The notes: generated by a model not told the origin, from the sequence alone. A stretch of DNA of 64,000 bases from Vreelandella subterranea (GCF_900111305.1 NZ_FOGS01000004.1:1-64000), one strand, 5' to 3'. Shown: positions 53,199 through 63,695, counted from the first letter of the stretch. Numbers and translations are program-made.

Positions 53199-54176
53199 AT
53201 GCAGCATAACCCGGTCAACTCCCCCAATGCCGCGTCGCGACGGCGGGTAGCGTTTGTGCTGCTGCCGGGGTTTTCGATGCTGGCACATGCTGGCGCGCTG
53301 GAACCTTTGCAAATGGCCAACCAGCTCAGCGGGCAGATGCTTTATCACACCGTCACGCTGAGTATGGACGACGAAGCCGTTCGCAGTGGCGCGCAGCTTT
53401 CCGTGCTGGCGCAGCATACGCTGGCAGGCACGCCTGGGCCGCTTGATCTATTGCTGGTCTGCGCCCCGACGCCGCTGCCCTATGCGCTGCCCGCCAAGCT
53501 CAATGAATGGCTGCGGGGATACGTGGGGCGCGGCGTGATGCTGGGGGGACTGGCGGGTGGCACCGAGGTGCTGGCGCGCTGCGGGCTGCTGGAAGGTTAC
53601 CGCGCCACGCTGCCCTGGCAGCGGTTCGACGCCTTTTCCCAGGCCTATCCGCAAGTCACGCTTTCCCAGCAGCTGTTTGAGATTGACCGCGACCGGCTTT
53701 CCTGCGCAGGCGGCACGGCGGCGATGGACATGATGCTGACGCTTATCGGTCAGCACCACGGCGCTCGCCTGGCCGAGCAGGTCTCGGAGCAGTTCGTTTG
53801 CGACCGGATTCGACTGGCGGACGAGCGCCAGCATGTGCCACTGCGCAGCCGCTTGGGCCATGCACCGCAAAGCCTGGTGGATGCCGTGACGCTGATGGAA
53901 GCCAATATCGAGGAGCCGCTCTCTACCCTGGAGCTTGCCGAGCATCTGGGAATATCCCGGCGCCAGTTGGAGCGGCTGTTCAAGAAGTATCTGCAGGCGG
54001 TGCCCAGCCGCTACTACCTGGACCTGCGTCTTCAGGAAGCCCGCAAGCAGCTACGGGAAAGCGACCTGGCGGTAGGCGATATTGCCTTTGCCACTGGCTT
54101 TTCTTCCGGGGCGCATTTTTCTACCGCCTACCGCCACCACTTCGGCATGACGCCGAGGGAAGAGCGGTTAGGTTAG
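53199..54176 (+). CDS. GATase1-AraC family transcriptional regulator (ArgR/CdhR type)
   Basis: A 325-residue regulator. The first part (about 10-190) is a DJ-1/GATase1-like sensor (RVAFVLLPGFSMLAHAGALEPL). The C-terminal part is an AraC DNA-binding domain, with LSTLELAEHLGISRRQLERLF and GDIAFATGFSSGAHFSTAYRHHF. This class includes CdhR (carnitine) and Pseudomonas ArgR, which activates the arginine succinyltransferase genes. The ast operon lies only 2.7 kb downstream, so an arginine role is plausible. The start at 53199 lies just before the conserved region; an upstream TTG at 53175 is less likely. Confidence 0.88.
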   Translation: MQHNPVNSPNAASRRRVAFVLLPGFSMLAHAGALEPLQMANQLSGQMLYHTVTLSMDDEAVRSGAQLSVLAQHTLAGTPGPLDLLLVCAPTPLPYALPAKLNEWLRGYVGRGVMLGGLAGGTEVLARCGLLEGYRATLPWQRFDAFSQAYPQVTLSQQLFEIDRDRLSCAGGTAAMDMMLTLIGQHHGARLAEQVSEQFVCDRIRLADERQHVPLRSRLGHAPQSLVDAVTLMEANIEEPLSTLELAEHLGISRRQLERLFKKYLQAVPSRYYLDLRLQEARKQLRESDLAVGDIAFATGFSSGAHFSTAYRHHFGMTPREERLG

Positions 54177-54962
54177 CGTATCGACAATGCCGCCTTCCAC
54201 GCGTAGGGCGGCGCCGGTGGTGGCGCTGGCCTGGGGCGAGGCCGCATAGACGCTCATGCTGGCGACTTCCTCGGGGGTTGCCAGGCGCTGGATGATCGAT
54301 GAGGGGCGGTTTTCCTGCACGAAACGTGCTTCCACATCCTGCTGGGAGATGCCTTCTTTCTGGGCGATCTCGCCAAGCATGTTGAGCACCCCTTCTGAGC
54401 GGGTCGGCCCGGGGAGGATGGCATTGACGGTCACCTGGGTGCCGCTCAATACCTTGGCCAGCCCCCGCGAGACCGACAGCAGCGCCGATTTGGTCATGCC
54501 GTAATGGACCATTTCGCTGGGGATGTTGATGCCCGATTCACTGGACAGGAACTGGATGCGGCCCCAGTTGCGCTCACGCATGCCTTGAGCGTAGTGGCGC
54601 GAAAGGCGCACTGCGCTCATGATGTTAACGTCGAAGAACTGCTGCCAGGTGGCGTCGTCGACCTCAAAAAAGTCCTGTGGGCCGAAGATGCCGACGTTGT
54701 TGATCAAGATATCGGTGCTGGGCTGTTGCTTGATCAGCGTCTGGCAGCCGTCGGCGGTGCCCAGGTCGGCGGCCACGCCCGTCGCTTTGGCGTTGGGAAC
54801 GTCTTTCTTGATGGCCGCGATGGCCTCGTCAATGCGTGCCTGGGTGCGCCCGGTGATAACCACCTCGGCACCTGCATTGGCCAGGCCCTGGGCAATCGCA
54901 AAGCCGATACCTGCGGTCGAGCCGGTGATAATGGCGTGCTTGCCGTTGAGATCAATCTGCAT
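54168..54962 (-). CDS. SDR-family oxidoreductase
   Basis: A 264-residue short-chain dehydrogenase. The cofactor motif is TGSTAGIGFAIAQGLA (residues 14-29), with NNVGIFGP, the catalytic Ser in SSESGINI and the Tyr-x3-Lys in HYGMTKSALL. An Arg after the second strand (TGRTQAR) hints at NADP preference. GAGAGGAG precedes the ATG. Its stop overlaps the end of the convergent AraC gene by nine bases. The substrate is unknown. Confidence 0.92.
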   Translation of the reverse strand: MQIDLNGKHAIITGSTAGIGFAIAQGLANAGAEVVITGRTQARIDEAIAAIKKDVPNAKATGVAADLGTADGCQTLIKQQPSTDILINNVGIFGPQDFFEVDDATWQQFFDVNIMSAVRLSRHYAQGMRERNWGRIQFLSSESGINIPSEMVHYGMTKSALLSVSRGLAKVLSGTQVTVNAILPGPTRSEGVLNMLGEIAQKEGISQQDVEARFVQENRPSSIIQRLATPEEVASMSVYAASPQASATTGAALRVEGGIVDTLT

Positions 54963-55117
54963 GGAGTGCTCCTCTCGTCCTGAGTATCAGTACCTCACTA
55001 CACAACGAATAACTTTATAGCTTGCTAAGGAATATGGGGCTCTTATGGCGCTCTTCAAGGGCAGCGTTCTTCCATACCAGGCTCATTCATGCCAAATGTG
55101 ATCGCTAGCCCGCCCGT

Positions 55118-55438
55118 TTATGACTCGGCATTCGGCGGCATCACCACCCACTCCGGCTCCTCGAATTCGCCAATCAGGCGGATCTCGCAGCAGGGGGCCG
55201 CACGGCGGATGATTTCCTTTATCTCCGGGTTGGGCTGGGCTTCCATGGCGTCGCGGCTGGCCTTGCTGTCCCAGTGGGCAATGGCGATCAGGGTGTTGGG
55301 ATCGCCGATCTTGCGATGCAGCTCGGTGCCGCGTGCCCCTGGCGCCTGCTGGATGAGCTGGCTGGCGCGGACCCAGGCATCGGCGTAGTCCTCGGCGCGG
55401 TAGCCGTCGCGGATATGCACTTCGAAGATATATTTCAT
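55118..55438 (-). CDS. Antibiotic biosynthesis monooxygenase (ABM) domain protein
   Basis: A 106-residue protein of the ABM dimeric alpha/beta barrel fold. It shows YIFEVHIRDGYRAEDYADAW, GARGTELHRKI and AIAHWDSKASRDAMEAQ. Such proteins are small cofactor-less monooxygenases or heme-handling proteins of varied role. AGGGAG lies before the ATG. It is 92 bp downstream of the C45 hydrolase gene on the same strand and may be co-transcribed. Confidence 0.85.
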   Translation of the reverse strand: MKYIFEVHIRDGYRAEDYADAWVRASQLIQQAPGARGTELHRKIGDPNTLIAIAHWDSKASRDAMEAQPNPEIKEIIRRAAPCCEIRLIGEFEEPEWVVMPPNAES

Positions 55439-55529
55439 GGCGCTTCTCCCTGTTGCTGCTGAAGCTTTTGATCCTGGGCCAGTGTATCCCGCCCAACATC
55501 CTGATACAGCTGCCTCTGTTCTCGCGCCG

Positions 55530-56564
55530 CTAGTCGAGCGCGATGCTCAGCGTCTGCCGGGCATTGCAGGGGTAGCCGTGGCGCAGGTGCAGGGTGCGCT
55601 CGTCGAGGTTCATCACCACCGCGAAAAGGGTCTCCATGCGCTCGGCCTCGGGCAGCTCGATGTCAGTGTGCTTGCAGATCGACATGGGCGCATTGTGGTG
55701 GTCGCTCAGTACGTCGAACAGCGCGCTGACGCTGGCCTTGGGCGGTGGGGCGAGCAGCTCATCGAGGCGGCGCAGGCGCACGTGGGAGTCGGGCTTGGGG
55801 AAGTCGGCGACACAGGCGGCCGCGGCGTAGAGGTGGTTGGTGTGGGTCACGCGCCCGTCGCGGGCCTCGAGTACCCCTGGCGGCCCGGGCTGGACCTCGA
55901 AACCGGCGGCCTGGCCTGCAGCGCTGGCGACCAGAAAGTGTGCCGGTGAGGCGACGCGGTCTTCCGCGACGATGCGTTGGGCGCTGGCGAAACCGTCGCT
56001 CTCGAGCAGCTTGCGCAGGGCGACGTGGATCGGCAGGCCGTCGCCGCAGGTCTGCGAGCGGATGGCGTTGAGACACACGCCGAGGCCGTGGGCGTTGAGG
56101 CCGATCTTGGCCAGCATCCCGGCCTCGCCGACGCTGACCAGCGGCGGGGCGTCGTCGCCCTCTATGCGCAGTACCACCACGTTATCGAGCTGGTCGAGGC
56201 GCCAGTCCCAGTTCTGGGCCAGCCATTGGCGACCCTGCTGGTAGAGCGAGAAGGCGGAACAGCCGCCGCTGGCTTGGGTTAGCGAGATCTCGCTGCGGCA
56301 GTTGAGGGTGAGAATGTCGTCGCGCTGCAGGTCGGCGCCCTCGGCAATGCCCTCGAGCTCATCCAGGATCGCCGGAAAACCGCGTTCGATAGCCGGTATA
56401 AAGCGCTGCGCCACCTGCCGGGCGGCGGCCCAGTCGAGGCCTACAAAGTCTTGAAACAGCCGGTCATAGACCTCAATGCTGCGCTGAATCTGTGCGGCAT
56501 GGCGCTGGCCATGGGCCACGCCAATGGCATGGCGGCTACCACGCAGATGGGTTACGTCGAGCAT
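55530..56564 (-). CDS. C45-family peptidase / acyl-CoA:6-APA acyltransferase-like Ntn hydrolase
   Basis: A 344-residue Ntn-hydrolase-fold protein of the C45 peptidase family, to which isopenicillin N acyltransferase belongs. The nucleophile Cys102 is in GGCSAFSL, preceded by NCRSEISL and followed by AQNWDW. Family members self-cleave before this Cys and hydrolyse amide bonds. It begins at an ATG with GAGGAG nine bases upstream. Codon usage looks more GC-rich (frequent CTC, GAG, GCG) than in many neighbours. The substrate is not known; a beta-lactam role is not implied. Confidence 0.85.
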   Translation of the reverse strand: MLDVTHLRGSRHAIGVAHGQRHAAQIQRSIEVYDRLFQDFVGLDWAAARQVAQRFIPAIERGFPAILDELEGIAEGADLQRDDILTLNCRSEISLTQASGGCSAFSLYQQGRQWLAQNWDWRLDQLDNVVVLRIEGDDAPPLVSVGEAGMLAKIGLNAHGLGVCLNAIRSQTCGDGLPIHVALRKLLESDGFASAQRIVAEDRVASPAHFLVASAAGQAAGFEVQPGPPGVLEARDGRVTHTNHLYAAAACVADFPKPDSHVRLRRLDELLAPPPKASVSALFDVLSDHHNAPMSICKHTDIELPEAERMETLFAVVMNLDERTLHLRHGYPCNARQTLSIALD

Positions 56565-56922
56565 GCGGCGTGCTCCTCGGGGGATTTCCTCAAGCCTACC
56601 GCGAACAGCGTTGAAGTGCAGGTGGGGGCTTGAGTATGCAGGCTCACGGATTTAGCCCTTGATGATCGACACCTGGATCCCGTGCCTTATTCAATGTTTG
56701 AGGAAAGTGCGTCGCTGACAGATACCAAAGGGCATCAGGCCTAAATACGTCAGAGATAGCGTGAGGTGAACAAAGGGGGATAAAGGATGGATAATAGAGT
56801 GTTACAAAAGGGGGCAGATAAATGCTGCTTTTCATAATTTGCCGTCCCATTGCTGAAAGCAGTTACCCTATTCGTCCCCTTATACTGTTTTCATTCCTTT
56901 ACCCCACTGGAGGTAGCGTCCC
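56565..56922. promoter_or_regulatory. Upstream region of the ast operon
   Basis: A 358-bp gap without a supported gene. Near its right end there is a weak -24/-12-like element: TTGCCGT (56839-56845), four bases, then TTGCT (56850-56854). The -24 GG is only TG. A TATACT at 56881-56886 could be a sigma-70 -10 without a good -35. Regulation by an ArgR-type activator would make up for a poor -35. Confidence 0.35.
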
Positions 56923-58137
56923 ATGAGCCACACCCCAAGCCGTCAGGATTTCGATCACTATATGGCACCCAATTACGCCCCGCAGCAGGTCATCCCGGTG
57001 CGAGGTGAGGGGAGCCGCTTGTGGGACCAGCAGGGGCGCGAATATATCGATTTTGCCGGGGGCATCGCGGTCAACTCCCTGGGGCACTGCCATCCGGTAC
57101 TGGTCGAGGCGCTAAAGGACCAGGGTGAAAAGCTGTGGCACCTTTCCAATGTGTTTACCAACGAGCCAGCGCTGAACCTGGCCAAGGCGCTGGTCGATCG
57201 CACCTTCGCCGATAAGGTCTTCCTGTGCTCCTCCGGCGGTGAAGCCAATGAGGCTGCATTGAAGCTGGCTCGCCGCTGGGCAGTGGATCACCACGGTGAA
57301 CATAAAGATAAAATCATCTCGTTTTATCAGTCGTTCCATGGCCGCACTTTTTTCACCGTGAGCGTGGGGGGGCAGCCCAAGTATTCACAGGGCTTTGGCC
57401 CGGTGCCCGGTGGTATCCTGCATGCCGACTACAATGACCTGGAAAGCGTGCGCAAGCTGGTCGGCGATGACACCTGCGCGATCATGGTCGAACCGATGCA
57501 GGGCGAGGGCGGTATCGTGCCTGGCAAGCAGGACTTCCTCCAGGGGCTGCGCGATCTGTGCGACGAGCACAATGCGCTGCTGATTTTTGACGAAGTGCAG
57601 ACCGGTGTTGGCCGTAGCGGCGAACTCTACGCCTACAAGAATTACGGCATTACGCCGGATATCCTCACTAGCGCCAAATCGCTGGGCGGTGGTTTCCCTG
57701 TGGGGGCAATGCTGGCGACGGATGCGGTGGCAAAATCATTGGTCATTGGTACCCACGGTTCCACCTACGGCGGCAACGCGCTGGCATCGGCTGTTGCCCT
57801 GGCGGCGGTCGAGTTTATCGATACCCCCGAGGTGCTTGAAGGCGTCAAAAAGCGTCATGACCTGTTTCGCGAGCACCTTGAAACCATCAATCGCAAGCAC
57901 GGCGTGTTTAAAGAGATTCGCGGCATGGGCCTGCTGATGGGCGCCCAAATGTCCGATGCCTATGAAGGGCGTGCCAAAGATATCCTCCCGCTGGCGATTG
58001 AAGAGGGATTGATGGCGTTGATTGCCGGGCCCAATGTGCTGCGCATGGCGCCTTCCCTGGTCATTCCGGAAGCGGACATTGCCGAAGGCATGGCCCGCCT
58101 GGAACGTGCGATTGAACGGTTAGTTGCCGCCGCATGA
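56923..58137 (+). CDS. astC: Succinylornithine/acetylornithine aminotransferase
   Basis: A 404-residue PLP enzyme of aminotransferase class III. Motifs are [15 protein letters not shown], the [17 protein letters not shown] stretch, [15 protein letters not shown] and the PLP lysine in [10 protein letters not shown] (about residue 252). In the arginine succinyltransferase (AST) pathway it converts succinylornithine to succinylglutamate semialdehyde; the biosynthetic acetylornithine reaction is also possible. It leads the ast operon and overlaps the next gene by four bases. GGAGG lies eight bases before the ATG. Confidence 0.95.
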   Translation: MSHTPSRQDFDHYMAPNYAPQQVIPVRGEGSRLWDQQGREYIDFAGGIAVNSLGHCHPVLVEALKDQGEKLWHLSNVFTNEPALNLAKALVDRTFADKVFLCSSGGEANEAALKLARRWAVDHHGEHKDKIISFYQSFHGRTFFTVSVGGQPKYSQGFGPVPGGILHADYNDLESVRKLVGDDTCAIMVEPMQGEGGIVPGKQDFLQGLRDLCDEHNALLIFDEVQTGVGRSGELYAYKNYGITPDILTSAKSLGGGFPVGAMLATDAVAKSLVIGTHGSTYGGNALASAVALAAVEFIDTPEVLEGVKKRHDLFREHLETINRKHGVFKEIRGMGLLMGAQMSDAYEGRAKDILPLAIEEGLMALIAGPNVLRMAPSLVIPEADIAEGMARLERAIERLVAAA

Positions 58138-59249
58138 GTGAAGCCGCAGCAACAACCGTCTCAAATGCTGAGGGAGCGTTGAGGATGCTGGTAATTCGAC
58201 CGGTGAAAATGGCCGACCTGTCGGCGCTGGAACAGCTAGCCGAGCACGCCGTGCCCAAGCTTACTAATCTACCCGCCAACCGCGAGCGTCTTGAAGAGCG
58301 CATTGTGCGCTCCGAGGCCGCCTTCAGCGGCGAGGTGGAGTTCCCCGGCAACGAGCACTATACGTTCGTGCTGGCGGACGACGCCAGTGGCGAGGTGCTG
58401 GGAACGGCGACCATTCGCGCTCAGGCAGGCGCTAATGAGGCCTATTACACCTATCGCCAGGAAACGCTGATTCACGCCTCCCAGCAGCTCAACGTGCGTC
58501 GGGAAGTGCAAACCCTGGCGCTTTCCCATGAAGTCTCGGATGCCACCCTGCTGTGTGCCTTTTCGCTCAATCCGCGCTACAAGGGCACCAGTGCCGAAAG
58601 CTTGCTACGCCGTGCACGGCTGATGTTTATCGCCCAGTACCCTGAGCGCTTTTCGCGCATTCTGGCGGTGGCATTCCCTGGCTATCTGGATACGTGCAGC
58701 GAGTCGCCGTTCTGGGAGAGCGTGGGGCGGCACTTTTTTGCCCGCAGCTTTCAGGAGATGAATCATATTGCCGGGGTGCGCTCGAAAAGCTTTATTGCCG
58801 AAGTCATGCCCCAGTTTCCTCTCTATTTACCGCTGTTAACGCCCCAGGCGCGGGCGGCGATTGGCCGTGAACACCCGGCCCACGAAGAGGCCCTGGAAGA
58901 AATGCTGGCGGAAGGCTTTGTGCGCTCGCGGCATGTGGATATTTTCGACGCCGGGCCGATTGTCAAAACCGAACGCGAGCGGCTGGAAACCTTCCGCTCG
59001 GCAGCGTGGCACCCGGTCCGGGTTCGCCCCGAGCACGCCTTGCCCGATGCGGAACCGGCGATGATTGCCAACCAGAAGCTGGGGGGCTTTCGCTGCATTG
59101 TGGCGCGCTATGCGCTGTCGCCCACCGGTCAGTTGATGCTGTCCCCCGAGCACGCCGAACGCCTGGGCGTGGAAGAGGGCCGCGCGGTGCTCGCCGCGCC
59201 GTTAACCCTGCCCAGCGCGGTAGATGCGCTCGATGAAGGAGAAATGTAA
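58134..59249 (+). CDS. aruF: Arginine N-succinyltransferase, alpha-type subunit
   Basis: A 371-residue protein. The body from [12 protein letters not shown] onwards matches the AstA/AruF family: [34 protein letters not shown] and [19 protein letters not shown]. It transfers succinyl from succinyl-CoA to arginine, first step of AST. Its family start is more likely the ATG at 58185 (GGGAGCG ahead), whereas the ATG at 58134 overlaps the astC stop. As in Pseudomonas, two such subunits occur side by side. Confidence 0.92.
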   Translation: MSEAAATTVSNAEGALRMLVIRPVKMADLSALEQLAEHAVPKLTNLPANRERLEERIVRSEAAFSGEVEFPGNEHYTFVLADDASGEVLGTATIRAQAGANEAYYTYRQETLIHASQQLNVRREVQTLALSHEVSDATLLCAFSLNPRYKGTSAESLLRRARLMFIAQYPERFSRILAVAFPGYLDTCSESPFWESVGRHFFARSFQEMNHIAGVRSKSFIAEVMPQFPLYLPLLTPQARAAIGREHPAHEEALEEMLAEGFVRSRHVDIFDAGPIVKTERERLETFRSAAWHPVRVRPEHALPDAEPAMIANQKLGGFRCIVARYALSPTGQLMLSPEHAERLGVEEGRAVLAAPLTLPSAVDALDEGEM

Positions 59250-60280
59250 TGCGCATTCGACCCATTGCCCGGGATGATCTGGATGGTCTCCAGGCGCTTG
59301 CGCAGCAGGCCGGTGTGGGCTTTACCTCGTTGCCGGATAACCGCGAGTTCCTGGCTGGCAAGATTGAAGCGGCCGCCCGCGCCTTTGAAGAGCGCACCCC
59401 GGTGGATGACCGGCTGTATTTCTTCGTTCTGGAAGACGAAGACAACGGCGAGCTCGCTGGCTGCTGCGCGATTGAGGGCCAGGTCGGTCGCGAAGTGCCG
59501 TTCTACAATTACCGGCTGGGCACGCTGGCGCATTCCTCCATACAGCTGGACTTGCACCGCACCATCGACACGCTGTTTTTAAGCTCCGACCATACCGGCG
59601 ATGCCGAGGTGTGCTCGCTGTTTCTGCGCCCGGAATACCGCGGCGAAGCCAACAAGCATCTGCGCAACGGTGCACTGCTCTCCAAGGCGCGCTGGCTGTT
59701 TATCGCCCAGTTCCGCGACCGTTTCCCCGATAAAGTGCTGGCGGAAATGCGCGGCGTTTTTGATGAGCACAACACCAGCCCCTTCTGGGAAAGCCTGGGC
59801 AAGCACTTTTTTCCCATGGATTTCAACGAGGCCGACCGCCTGACCGGCCTGGGGCAGAAGAGCTTTATCGGCGAGCTGATGCCCAAGTTTCCGATCTATA
59901 CCACCTTTATGTCGGAAGAGGCGCGGGCCTGCATCGGCCAGGTGCATCGGCATACCCGTCCGGCCATGGAAATGCTCAGAAAAGAGGGGCTGCGTTGGGA
60001 AGGTTATATCGATATTTTCGACGGTGGCCCCACGGTGGAAGCCTACATTGACGATGTGCGCGCCATCCGCAACTCGCGGCTCTGCCAGGTGGAAGTGGCC
60101 AATAGCGCGCCGCAAGAGAGCGTCAGCCGCTGGCTTGCCGCGACCACCGACATGCTCAGCTTTACCGCCAGCTGGATAGGCCGTGCACCCAGCGACGACA
60201 ACACCATCGTGCTTGGCGAACAAGAAGCGCAGCGCCTAGGCGTTGCCACCGGCGATACCCTACGGCTACTCGAGACCTAG
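59249..60280 (+). CDS. aruG: Arginine N-succinyltransferase, beta-type subunit
   Basis: A 343-residue AstA-family protein that begins [20 protein letters not shown], with the motifs CSLFLRPEYRGEANKHLRNG, SPFWESLGKHFFPMDF and KSFIGELMPKFPIY. It pairs with the upstream subunit to make the heteromeric succinyltransferase of the AruFG type. GGAG lies seven bases before the ATG, which overlaps the previous stop (TAATG). It is the better match of the two to single-subunit AstA of enterobacteria. Confidence 0.94.
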   Translation: MRIRPIARDDLDGLQALAQQAGVGFTSLPDNREFLAGKIEAAARAFEERTPVDDRLYFFVLEDEDNGELAGCCAIEGQVGREVPFYNYRLGTLAHSSIQLDLHRTIDTLFLSSDHTGDAEVCSLFLRPEYRGEANKHLRNGALLSKARWLFIAQFRDRFPDKVLAEMRGVFDEHNTSPFWESLGKHFFPMDFNEADRLTGLGQKSFIGELMPKFPIYTTFMSEEARACIGQVHRHTRPAMEMLRKEGLRWEGYIDIFDGGPTVEAYIDDVRAIRNSRLCQVEVANSAPQESVSRWLAATTDMLSFTASWIGRAPSDDNTIVLGEQEAQRLGVATGDTLRLLET

Positions 60281-60304
60281 GCGACGTTTACAGGAGAGTT
60301 TTTT

Positions 60305-61777
60305 ATGCACGCCCAACAGCAGCAACTGATCAATGGCGCCTGGGTAGCTGGCGAAGCAGCCATCTTGACCAAGGTCGACCCGGTGGCCGGGTCGCTGCTT
60401 TGGCAGGGGGCAGAAGCCTCCGGTGAACAGGTCGCCTCGGCCGTCAGCGCCGCACGGAGCGCCTTCCCCGACTGGGCGCGTACGCCGTTTGCCGAACGCC
60501 AGGCGCTGGTCGAGCGCTTTGTCGAGGTGCTGACCGCCCGCCGCGAAGCCTTGGCCGTCGCCATTGCCTCCGAGACCGGCAAGCCGCTCTGGGAAGCGCG
60601 CACCGAAGTGGGCGCAATGATCGGTAAAGTGGCGCTTTCCCTCAAGGCCTACCATGAGCGCACCGGCGAAAGGGAAAAGGACGTCGGCAGCGCCAAAGCC
60701 GTGTTGCGCCACCGCCCCCACGGCGTGATGGCGGTTTTCGGCCCCTACAATTTCCCTGGCCACCTGCCCAACGGCCACATGGTACCCGCGCTGTTGGCGG
60801 GAAACTGTGTGGTCTTCAAGCCCAGCGACCAGACACCGCTGACCGCGGATTTGACCCTGCAGTGCTGGCTGGAAGCCGGTCTGCCCGCCGGCGTCATCAA
60901 TCTGGTGCAGGGTGGCGTGCCGGTCGGCCAGGCGCTGGCGGGCAGCCCCGATATCGATGGACTGCTGTTTACCGGCAGTGCCAAGGTGGGCGGCATGCTC
61001 CACCAGCAGTTTGCCGGTCAACTGGATAAAATCCTCGCGCTTGAGCTGGGTGGTAACAACCCGCTGGTGGTGAAAGATGTGGAAGATGAGCGCGCCGCGG
61101 TGCTGAGCATTTTGCAGTCGGCGTTTCTATCCGGTGGCCAGCGCTGCACCTGTGCGCGGCGCTTGATGGTGCCAAAGGGGGAAATCGGTGACAGGCTGAT
61201 CGACGCGCTGTCTGACGCGATCGGCAAGCTGCACGTGGCGGGCCAGTTCGAGGAAGAGCCCGCGCCGTTCTTCGGCGGGTTGGTCAGCGTGGCGGCGGCA
61301 GATGGCCTGCTCAAGGCCCAGGATGAGCTGGAGTCCATGGGCGGCACGGTGATCAATCGTATGCAGCGTCTACAGGACAATACCAGCCTGCTCAGCCCCG
61401 CGCTGATCGATGTGACCGGCTTGGACGTGCCCGACGAGGAGCACTTCGGCCCGCTGCTGAAAATCCATCGTTATAGCGACTGGGATGAAGCGCTACGGCT
61501 TGCCAACAACACCCGTTACGGTCTCTCGGCCGGGCTTATTGGCGGCGAGCAGGCCGACTGGGACGACTTCCTGCTGCGCATCCGCGCCGGGATCGTCAAC
61601 TGGAACCGCCAGACCACCGGCGCGTCCGGCGATGCGCCTTTCGGCGGCGTGGGTGACAGCGGTAACCACCGTCCCAGCGCCTACTATGCGGCGGATTACT
61701 GTGCCTACCCGGTGGCCTCCATGGAAGCCGACAGCCTGGAAATGCCCGATACGCTGCCGCCAGGAGTCAACCTGTGA
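60305..61777 (+). CDS. astD: Succinylglutamate-semialdehyde dehydrogenase
   Basis: A 490-residue aldehyde dehydrogenase. Residues [48 protein letters not shown] with the general base Glu, and [12 protein letters not shown] with the catalytic Cys mark the AstD branch. It oxidises N-succinylglutamate semialdehyde to N-succinylglutamate with NAD. AGGAG precedes the ATG. It overlaps astB by four bases. Confidence 0.96.
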   Translation: MHAQQQQLINGAWVAGEAAILTKVDPVAGSLLWQGAEASGEQVASAVSAARSAFPDWARTPFAERQALVERFVEVLTARREALAVAIASETGKPLWEARTEVGAMIGKVALSLKAYHERTGEREKDVGSAKAVLRHRPHGVMAVFGPYNFPGHLPNGHMVPALLAGNCVVFKPSDQTPLTADLTLQCWLEAGLPAGVINLVQGGVPVGQALAGSPDIDGLLFTGSAKVGGMLHQQFAGQLDKILALELGGNNPLVVKDVEDERAAVLSILQSAFLSGGQRCTCARRLMVPKGEIGDRLIDALSDAIGKLHVAGQFEEEPAPFFGGLVSVAAADGLLKAQDELESMGGTVINRMQRLQDNTSLLSPALIDVTGLDVPDEEHFGPLLKIHRYSDWDEALRLANNTRYGLSAGLIGGEQADWDDFLLRIRAGIVNWNRQTTGASGDAPFGGVGDSGNHRPSAYYAADYCAYPVASMEADSLEMPDTLPPGVNL

Positions 61778-63129
61778 GTACCCTCGATATCAGCAGCGTC
61801 AGGGAAGTCAATTTCGACGGCCTGGTCGGCCCGACCCATAACTACTCGGGCCTGGCGGTGGGTAACGTGGCCTCCATGAGTCACGGCGGCCTGGTGTCCA
61901 GCCCCAAAGAGGGCGCCTTGCAGGGGCTTTTAAAGATGAAGTCGCTGATGGACGCGGGCTATGCCCAGGGCGTTCTGCCACCCCAGCAACGGCCGGATAT
62001 CAGTGCGCTACGCGATCTGGGCTTTAGCGGCAGCAATAGCGACGTGCTGGCCCGCGCCGCCAAAGAGGCGCCTCAACTGCTGCGAGCGGTCTGCTCGGCG
62101 TCCAGTATGTGGACGGCTAACGCGGGTACGATTACGCCAAGCCTGGACGCGCAGGATAGCCGGGTGCATTTCACCCCGGCCAATCTTCAGTCCAGCTTTC
62201 ACCGCTACCTGGAACCGCAAACCACGGGGCGCGTTCTAAGGGCGATTTTCCGCAACGAACAGCACTTTGCCCACCACCCGGTGCTGCCCGCCACCCCCAC
62301 CTTTGCCGACGAAGGCGCGGCCAACCATACCCGTCTATGCGGTGAGCACGGCGAGCCGGGCGTTCACCTGTTCGTGTATGGCCGCCAGGCGTTTGGCGGT
62401 GAAAAAGAGCCAAAACGCTATCCTGCAAGGCAGACCCTGGAAGCCAGCCAGGCGGTGGCGCGCCAGCATGGGCTGACGGACGCACAAACGGTGTTTGCCC
62501 AACAGCACCCGGATGCCATCGACGCGGGTGTTTTCCACAACGACGTCATCGCCGTGGGTAACGGCCCCGTGCTGCTTTACCACGAAATGGCCTTTCTGGA
62601 TGAAGAGGGCACGCTCGATGAGCTGCGCGCCAAAATGGCCACACCACTCATTCCTGTGCGAGTGCCTCAGGAAGCAGTGAGTATGGAAGACGCCGTGGCG
62701 TCTTATCTGTTCAACTCGCAGCTGCTTTCCAACCCGGACGGCACCATGACCCTGGTGGTGCCCGGCGAATGCCAGGAGCGCGAAGCGGTCTGGCGCACCA
62801 TTCAGGATTCGCTGCTAGCGGGCAATAACCCCATCAGCGACGTGATCGTCAAAGACGTCAAGCAGAGCATGCGCAACGGCGGCGGCCCCGCCTGCCTGCG
62901 ACTGCGCGTGGTTCTTTCCGAGGCAGAGCGAGCAGCGCTAACCGGCCGCGTGCTGCTCACCGATGCGCTCTATGATGAGCTGACCGCTTGGGTGAACCGC
63001 CACTACCGCGACCGCCTTGCTGTGGACGACCTCAAAGACCCGCAGCTCGCAGAAGAGTCGCTGACAGCACTGGATGAACTCACCCAGCTGTTAAAGATCG
63101 GGTCTGTTTATCCGTTTCAGTTGGGGTAG
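61774..63129 (+). CDS. astB: N-succinylarginine dihydrolase
   Basis: A 451-residue guanidine-modifying enzyme of the AstB family. Seen are the [19 protein letters not shown] start, [13 protein letters not shown], a His-rich [10 protein letters not shown] and the catalytic Cys in [15 protein letters not shown]. It turns succinylarginine into succinylornithine, two ammonia and CO2. It starts with GTG, with AGGAG nine bases before, overlapping the astD stop. AstE, the last enzyme, is not in the window. Confidence 0.96.
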   Translation: MSTLDISSVREVNFDGLVGPTHNYSGLAVGNVASMSHGGLVSSPKEGALQGLLKMKSLMDAGYAQGVLPPQQRPDISALRDLGFSGSNSDVLARAAKEAPQLLRAVCSASSMWTANAGTITPSLDAQDSRVHFTPANLQSSFHRYLEPQTTGRVLRAIFRNEQHFAHHPVLPATPTFADEGAANHTRLCGEHGEPGVHLFVYGRQAFGGEKEPKRYPARQTLEASQAVARQHGLTDAQTVFAQQHPDAIDAGVFHNDVIAVGNGPVLLYHEMAFLDEEGTLDELRAKMATPLIPVRVPQEAVSMEDAVASYLFNSQLLSNPDGTMTLVVPGECQEREAVWRTIQDSLLAGNNPISDVIVKDVKQSMRNGGGPACLRLRVVLSEAERAALTGRVLLTDALYDELTAWVNRHYRDRLAVDDLKDPQLAEESLTALDELTQLLKIGSVYPFQLG

Positions 63130-63151
63130 GGGCTTAAGCTAAGCTAGCAAC

Positions 63152-63182
63152 CAAAACGCCAAGGCAATGCCTTGGCGTTTTG
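63152..63182 (+). terminator. Rho-independent terminator of the ast operon
   Basis: CAAAACGCCAAGGC (63152-63165) pairs perfectly with 63169-63182 over 14 bp with a 3-base loop AAT, ending in a T run. It lies 23 bp after the astB stop and marks the operon end. Confidence 0.88.
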
Positions 63183-63233
63183 CATACTATAAGTCCAAGA
63201 TATCTCAGGTAACTAAAGCCTAGAGATACGCAT

Positions 63234-63659
63234 ATGGAAGCCATCATTCGTCGAACTGACGACAAGGCGTTCGCGGAAAGCATCATTCGTCAGAACATGT
63301 CGGCCTACTATAAGCAGTTGGATATGCACTGGGATACAGCCCTGTTTGATAAACAGTGGGATGAGTTCGAAAGCTACGAGTTAGTCATAAATGCTTCACG
63401 AGTGGGGCTGCTATGCATAAATCACGATGAAAATGCTTACTATATTCGCGAACTACAAATTGATCAGCAGTGGCAGCGTCAAGGCGTAGGTACAGCGGCA
63501 ATCCGCTACACGGAGGCAATTGCTAAACAAGCAGGCATTCACTTACTTCGGTTACGTGTATTTTGTATCAACCCCGCAAGTGCTTTATACGAGCGAATGG
63601 GATTTCGCGTGCGTAAAACCGAGGGCGGGACTCACTATATGGAGCGGAGTATCCTTTAA
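63234..63659 (+). CDS. GNAT-family N-acetyltransferase
   Basis: A 141-residue GNAT enzyme. The acetyl-CoA-binding motif is in ELQIDQQWQRQGVGTAAI (Q-R-Q-G-V-G loop, about residues 79-84), followed by LRLRVFCINPASALYERMGF. The closing motif Y-x-R/MGF is typical. It acetylates a small molecule or protein amine; the acceptor is unknown. Codon use is AT-richer than that of the ast operon, which could mean recent acquisition. Confidence 0.9.
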   Translation: MEAIIRRTDDKAFAESIIRQNMSAYYKQLDMHWDTALFDKQWDEFESYELVINASRVGLLCINHDENAYYIRELQIDQQWQRQGVGTAAIRYTEAIAKQAGIHLLRLRVFCINPASALYERMGFRVRKTEGGTHYMERSIL

Positions 63660-63695
63660 CGATAAAACCGACCAGGAAAAGGCGCCACCATCCAA

